From positions 42,675,043 to 42,739,042 of the forward strand of contig NC_037090.1 in the NCBI RefSeq assembly GCF_002994745.2: DNA of 64,000 nt, in the 5' to 3' direction. The notes under the pieces were generated by a model. The model did no database searches, was not told the origin of the DNA, and saw only the letters and a list, made by a program, of their open reading frames with translations. Position numbers and translations under genes: made by a program. The stretch's first letter is position 1; each line of letters opens with the position of its first letter. Of this stretch, positions 58,432 to 64,000 are shown piece by piece. The stretch comes from Rosa chinensis. Its lineage: Eukaryota; Streptophyta; Magnoliopsida; Rosales; Rosaceae.

Positions 58432-60784
58432 TGATAGGAGCATTTTAATGCGACGTTTTAACTGCATTTCCCTACACTTTTCTGCGCCATTTCCTTGAAA
58501 AATCCCTGTTTGGGAAAGTTTCCATTCTTTGATTGGGAAAGTTCCTTATTGTAGAAAGTTTCCATTTTTGTCTTCATTTTTCATTTTTCATTTCTCATTT
58601 CTCATTTCTCATTTTCATTTCTCATTTCTGGAAAGTTTCTATTTTTCATTTTTAGTAAGTTTCTATTTTCATTTTTTTAGAAAGTTTCTATTTTAAGTAT
58701 AGTTTCTATTTTCAGGACCTCCGAGCTAGAAAGTGGAAATGAACGCACGAATGGAAAGAGGAGCTTGCGAACATCAAGACGAACGAACATGAGAGAAAAT
58801 GGCCCACACATTTGAGCAGAAATGAAGAAACAAGCTTTCCTAGTCCAACCAGGAAATCCTACAAAATGGAGGAAGGCTTCCCTAGCAAGTTTCCAACGCA
58901 ACCATGAAAAAGAAATGGAAAAATATTGTGTTTTGCGTTGGAAAATGAGAAGGCTTGAAGATAAAGCAACGAGGCCCAAGAACTCTTTGGATTTTCGGCA
59001 AATTGGATAAAGGCCCATCAAAGCCCATGACATTAGGGTTTGTGACGCAAACCCTAACCCTTAAGGTTGTTGTTGCCGTGAATTTGCAAGAGAGAAACAA
59101 GGAGGTGGCGTCCAAGAAAATCAGAAATTAAAAGGAGATTTTCTAGGGTTATTTTTATGGAAATAAATCAAGAGATAAAACCCTAGAAGACCTAGCCGTC
59201 CAAGCCAAGAGGAAAACAAGGGGATGCCGTGCAAACCCTAGGGAATTCGGCAAAAGATAATGAAGAGAAAAACTAGGGTTTTGCCGTGAGGAAAAATTAG
59301 AAAAAATAAAGAGATTTCGTGGAGATTTCTTAGGGAGCTTTTAAAGGAAAGAGAATATGTGTTGAACACAAAAAGCTCTCAAAGGAGTCTAGGTTCGTCC
59401 CCCTTTATTCTCTAAGTATATTGTTGCCGAAATTGGTGAAGGAAATCAGAAAATATCTATATATATTTCGGCAAGATTATTTAGGGAATTTATATTGGAA
59501 TTTTGTGATTGGTTGCACCACCTCATAGGGCTTATGTGGCACGAAATCATTGGAGAAAATTATGTGGAGGAAGCAAGAGATTGCCGTGAGCTTTGCTAGG
59601 GTTGTGGACGGATTGAAGACCTAGAAGCCGTCCCCTATATATTCCTCTCTTCTCTCAACGTCAAGGGTTCCGAAAATTCCACACTTTTGCGTTAATACTT
59701 TGAGAAAATAATTCAGAAATCTCTCTAGCTTAGCCGTGTTCTTCTCCATCCTCTAGGGCAACCACGAAGTGCAAGCAAGGCCAAGGAAGAATAAGACAAG
59801 CCGTGCACACCATCCACCCTCCACCTTGAAGATTGCTTTCGAAATTCAAGAGACCACATCATCACTTCATTCATCTCATCTTCATCACGGTGTAATCCGA
59901 TTCTCCTTGTACCTTTGCTTTGTATTTTCGTTGGTTTTGCCTTAGTTGACACATATGTATGAACAAGTATTGTTTTCTGAAATTTATGATGAATTGTTAA
60001 TTTTCAGATTCATATATTGCGATTTATGGTTGCTTTTGTGTGAGTGTTTGATTAAATTTGCATGATAGAAATCTTTTGTATGATTATCTTGAATGGTTCG
60101 AAACATTTAGGGTTTTTATGTGAATGTTGCTACGAATTTGAGAACATGAATCAACTTTTTGGTTTTGTGTTCTTGAATCGATAAGTAGTAAAGGTTTTGT
60201 ACAAAAACCGAATTTAATCAAAGAAGATTGCAATTAGGTGGACTTTTTCATACTAAGTTGCACATTTGAGTTGATAGCCTTTCTAGGTGTTTATTGCGTT
60301 AAACATGACATGATTGACTAGCTTTCTAGGGCTTGATTGCATGTTTGATAGAATTAATCTAGGTGCTTTCACTTAGGTTAATTAGCATTGAAAGTAAAAT
60401 ATGGGAAATTGTTTGCTTTTGAACGTTTCACATGATCAACTCCTCTTGCATGACTATGATGAACAATGATGAACTTGAATTAATTTTAATCATGAGTTTC
60501 GACTTTGATCTTTGTTCTTGCATTCCATTTGTATTTTTATGTTTTTGCATTTTAATTATTTAGGTAACTTAGATTTTATTTTCGGAAATTAAAACCAAAA
60601 ACTCCCCCTTTTTCGTAAATATGTCTATATTTTGTAAATATTATACTTTGTTTTAATTTTAATTGTTTAATTGTTTGACAATGACAGGTGTACCCTCAAT
60701 CCCCGGAATAGAACGATCCCTATTTACTTTATACTACTAATGACATTTCAGGGTTAAATTGGTCGCTCGATAAAAGCGACATCA
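58432..60784 (+). repeat. G 5' LTR (C-type)
   Basis: 2,353 bp, starting TGATAGGAGC and ending GCGACATCA. The GAAAGTTTC array with a short CATTTCT run is at about 58510-58715. The TATA box is at 59636-59643. The perfect U5 hairpin has GTCGCT (60762-60767) and AGCGAC (60775-60780). The 75-codon frame at 59725-59952 is antisense and recurs in every C-type LTR. Confidence 0.93.
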
Positions 60785-60789
60785 ATTTT

Positions 60790-60807
60790 TGGCGCCGTTG
60801 CCGGGGA
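60790..60807 (+). other. G primer-binding site (tRNA-Asp)
   Basis: TGGCGCCGTTGCCGGGGA, five bases after the LTR. Confidence 0.95.
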
Positions 60808-61565
60808 TTGAAAAATCATTTGTCATATTGTGAATATTTGTTTTGTATATTGTGACCGAAAAAAAAAAAAAAAAAAAAAAATTTATTTGTTAATTATTTT
60901 GTAATTGTCGAAATTTAGTTACTTACTTAGGTTGTTATTTATATTGTTGAATACGAATTTTAATTGTAGGTTGTAAATTAAAGAAGGAATAGGTGAAGTC
61001 GTGTTTATTAATATTGGCCTAAACCCCTTATTGGTACCTAGTTCAGGTCCCTTAAGGTTGAGGGCGGCCTTTATTAACATTCATTGAACTGTCTTCACAC
61101 TTAGGACCTTTTATATCCAAGTAAGTATAGCCTATGTGGGATGGTGTCTAGGAAGGGACAACGCTCATGACTGGTTCTTGGATTCAGAAGTGCTTACAAA
61201 TGGGCGTAAACCTCAATGAGGGAGTAGCCTATGCCAAAATGGATCCTACCTCTTGTGTTCGTCCTCCCCTACCTGGCCATGTCAGTAAGGTTGCCCAAAG
61301 GATGTAGAAGGGACTTAGTGTCTTGACGATTATACTTGGGCCGCACGTCCACTTGATTTACCGCTTGGAATTTAATTCGAAATCAATGGTATTTATAACA
61401 AAAGAAAATGTTGTGATGCACCTAAGGTATATTGGATTAAACATAGTCTTGAAAAGGGTAGCTGTTTAAGTCCCATTGCACATCGAGACTCCCTGTTCCC
61501 GTACCTAAGTGTTGAAAATAATTGTGAAGAAAAAGAAAGAATGTAAATCATTGTACTTCATAATA

Positions 61566-61604
<39 letters not shown>

Positions 61605-62507
61605 AAGATAATTAGATGTGAATAGTGACGTTTTGTTTGTTTGTGTGAAAGTTTTGTGTAAGTGGTGTCTAATCTTGTTAAACAAAGGAAATGTAAAGAA
61701 TTAATTATAAATATTGTTACATTCTTGATTTATTCTAAGTGTGTAAAATCGTATGAGTAGATAAGGGCCCTTTTGTTAATATTGGCCTTAACCCTTCATT
61801 AGTGCCTTTCTAAGGTCTTATGAGGTTGAGGGCGGCTTTTATTAGCATTTGGAGAACTGTCTAACACATGAGTCCTTTCCAAGCTGAGTAAGGGGCATAT
61901 AGGTGGTGTCTTAGGTTGAGACCCTGGGTGATGGGTTCAAATTGGATCTCAGAGATACTATAGACCGTGCGTAAACCACAATGTGGGAGTAGCCAATAGG
62001 GGCCTAAACCTCAATGAGGGAGTAGCCTCCGTAGTGTCACCAAAATGAGTCCTCCCTCTCACTTACCTCTTAATCTGGCCATCTAGCCTTCTGAAACAAA
62101 GGGAAGTGACTTATGTCTAGGCGACTATCCCTAGATCGTATCTCACCAATAGTAGTGGTTTCTATTGGGCTCGACTTACAACTTGTAATCAATTGAGATA
62201 TTAACTTTATTTTGTAAAGATAATAAGATACTTGAACATAACCTCCACTTGTAAATTGTGTTGTTTTGTACATTTTATACTTGTATAAATTTCTTTTGTG
62301 GTTTATTTGTGAAAAGATTGTGGATAGTTTGTAATTTATACTTCTCTTTATACTTGTATAAATCATAAATAGTAAAGTCGTGAATAGTAACTTGTGAATA
62401 GTGACTCGTGAATAGTAAGGTTGATGTATAAATCACTAATTTGTAATTAACTCACTTTATACTTTGCTAACTTCTTTGAATTTTGATGATGTTCAGGATT
62501 CCTATGA
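60808..62507 (+). other. G untranslated leader: two modules and two long A tracts
   Basis: Type-1 module at about 61005-61400 (stem arms 61008-61019 and 61066-61077, palindrome CCTTAAGG at 61050-61057). Type-2 module at about 61765-62200. A tracts at 60859-60881 and 61568-61602. Short TCGTGAATAGT-like repeats at about 62377-62420 precede the six-codon upstream frame (62504-62524). No gene before gag. Confidence 0.8.
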
Positions 62508-64000
62508 ATGACCGAGCCTTTTAGATCCTCTACACTAAAGGAAATTGAAGCAAGGCTCGCTCGCTTGAAGGGTCCTTCACTTCTTGAGCAGACAAGCCCT
62601 TCCCCTTCGACACACAGAGGGTACATCTTTAACGAACAAGGGAAGAGGACCTACTGTTCTGAGGAGTCTACATCACCTACACCAAGTCCATCTCCTCCTT
62701 CACGTTCACCTTCACCTGTGATTTCGTCCAACTCTACACCACCACCTTCACCACCACCTGAAGAAGTCGAAGAAGAGAGAATGGCATCTATTAGGGAACT
62801 TTCCACTGCAACTGTTGAAGGAGGACCCCCTACAGGCGTAGTATACCCTCCCCTGCAGCTGGAAGACAAGCAGAGTTTGAGCTAAAGAGTGGTTTGTTGC
62901 ACAAGCTCCCTATCTTCCATGGACTTAATATGGAGGACGCTAACAAGCATGTTCGAGAATTTCAATCTGTTTGTGCAAAACATGCAACCACAAGGGGCAG
63001 ATGAAACCTTCTTAAGATGAGAGCATTTCCATTCTCTCTAGCTGATAGAGCCAAGGATTGGCTATATGAACTTCCTGCAGGACGTATCACTTCATGGGAG
63101 ACAATGAGAAAGGCCTTCTTGGAGAAATACTTCCCAGCTTCTAAGGTCATCACACTTAGAAAGAAGCTCAGTGGAATAGAGCAAGCCCATGATGAGTCCT
63201 ATGCTGCTTACTATGAGAGGTTCAATTCCTTACTTGCACAATGTCCTCAACATCAGATGAAGGATGAGACCCTACTCACATGTTTCTATGAAGGACTCTT
63301 ACCCTTGGAAAGGCAAATGTTGGATGCTGCAGCTGGAGGAGCTTTTGTGGATAAGTCCCCTACAGTTGGGAAGGAGCTGATAGCTAATCGTGCCTTGAAC
63401 TCTCAACCAATATGAGGGGGGTAGGACACTCTACTCGTAGGGTGCATGAGATGAGCAAGAATACTGCAATTGAGGACCAACTGAATAAGCTTACTCTACT
63501 CATGAACCAAGTGGTAAGTTCCAAGGGACCAAGTGCAACAATAGCTTGTGGGGTATGCTCTATGCAAGGGCATGTTACAGATCAGTGCCCTCAACTTAAT
63601 GAGAATGGAGGATGGGAATCTGCAAATGCTATTGGAGGATATCAAGGAGGATACCAAGGAGGACCTCAACGTCCTGACATGACCCTTACTCCAATACGTA
63701 CAACCCAGGATGGAGAGGGCCATCCCAACTTCAAGTGGGACTACAATGATTAACGTTCAGAATCCTCTTGGTGGGAACTTCCAACGTCCTCAAGGGCCTT
63801 CATTCCAAGGATCATCTTTTCAAAGGCCTACATGCCCCTCCTCAACAGAACTCAGGACTTCAATGTCTCACTATGACAAAACGTTGGAAGCCTTGACTAG
63901 TTCCACCCAGGCCTTGACAAACTCTACTCAAGCTTTGATTCAAGGACAACAGACCCACACTAAGGATATTGCAGATCTTAAGAAACAGATGGGCCAAGTT
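62508..64000 (+). pseudogene. gag-pol: G Gag pseudogene with many frameshifts, runs off the window
   Basis: Same subfamily as E. Relative to E it has single-base shifts near 62850, 62976, 63006, 63404 and 63416, and further breaks near 63676 and 63720-63750. The reading frame therefore passes through pieces at 62508-62885, 63017-63415 and 63412-63753. It lacks the first two stops of E and has CAA where E has TAA. The CCHC knuckle is near 63546-63587. The 5' part of G is therefore not translatable as one protein. The rest is outside the window. Confidence 0.88.

Overview
This window is plant repetitive DNA. I see no host gene, tRNA, rRNA or CRISPR in it. Nearly every base can be assigned to Ty3/Gypsy LTR retrotransposons of the Athila type nested inside one another. 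The evidence is: long LTRs starting TGATAGGAGC and ending CATCA; an 18-nt primer-binding site (PBS) TGGCGCCGTTGCCGGGGA complementary to the 3' end of plant tRNA-Asp; one intact 1,874-residue Gag-Pol with protease DLGAS, reverse transcriptase FMDD, RNase H and a D,D(35)E integrase; and 5-bp target-site duplications (TSDs). Such dense young nesting suggests plant heterochromatin, perhaps pericentromeric. I cannot name the species.

Layout (element letters are mine). The base layer is E (+ strand), a decayed Athila-like copy. Its 5' LTR survives at 16710-17250 and 19273-19912, its leader at 19913-20285 and 52515-53607, and its gag-protease pseudogene at 53608-56151. E's LTR is broken by X (A-type LTR, 1006-1942 plus 15696-16709) and by a solo LTR S (17251-19267, TSD AGAAC). 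X is broken by Y (LTR end at 1-1005) and by B (1943-15695, + strand, TSD AGAAG). B is broken by A (6092-13585, minus strand, TSD ATATG). E's leader is broken by C (20286-52509, minus strand, TSD GATAT). C holds D, a tandem array LTR-internal-LTR-internal-LTR-partial internal (21950 to about 48603, minus strand). On the right, E's gag-pol is cut by F (5' LTR from 56152), F's leader is cut by G (5' LTR from 58432), and G runs off the window with a frameshifted gag.

How the parts work together. D internal 1 carries a full reading frame and could supply proteins. A, B and C have LTRs, PBS and polypurine tract (PPT) but no coding capacity, yet show clean ends and TSDs, so they look like non-autonomous partners that moved with Athila proteins supplied in trans. 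In A and C the coding region is missing almost exactly from near the start codon to the stop codon.

The most interesting signal is in the non-coding parts. Four small hairpins recur at fixed places in otherwise diverged elements: at the end of U5 next to the PBS, in the leader, just after the gag-pol stop, and just before the PPT. The first three show compensatory base changes between families. The leader also consists of repeated, diverged copies of one module, and one copy has been transplanted into D's 3' non-coding region. Together these look like a conserved set of RNA elements shared by autonomous and coding-free members.
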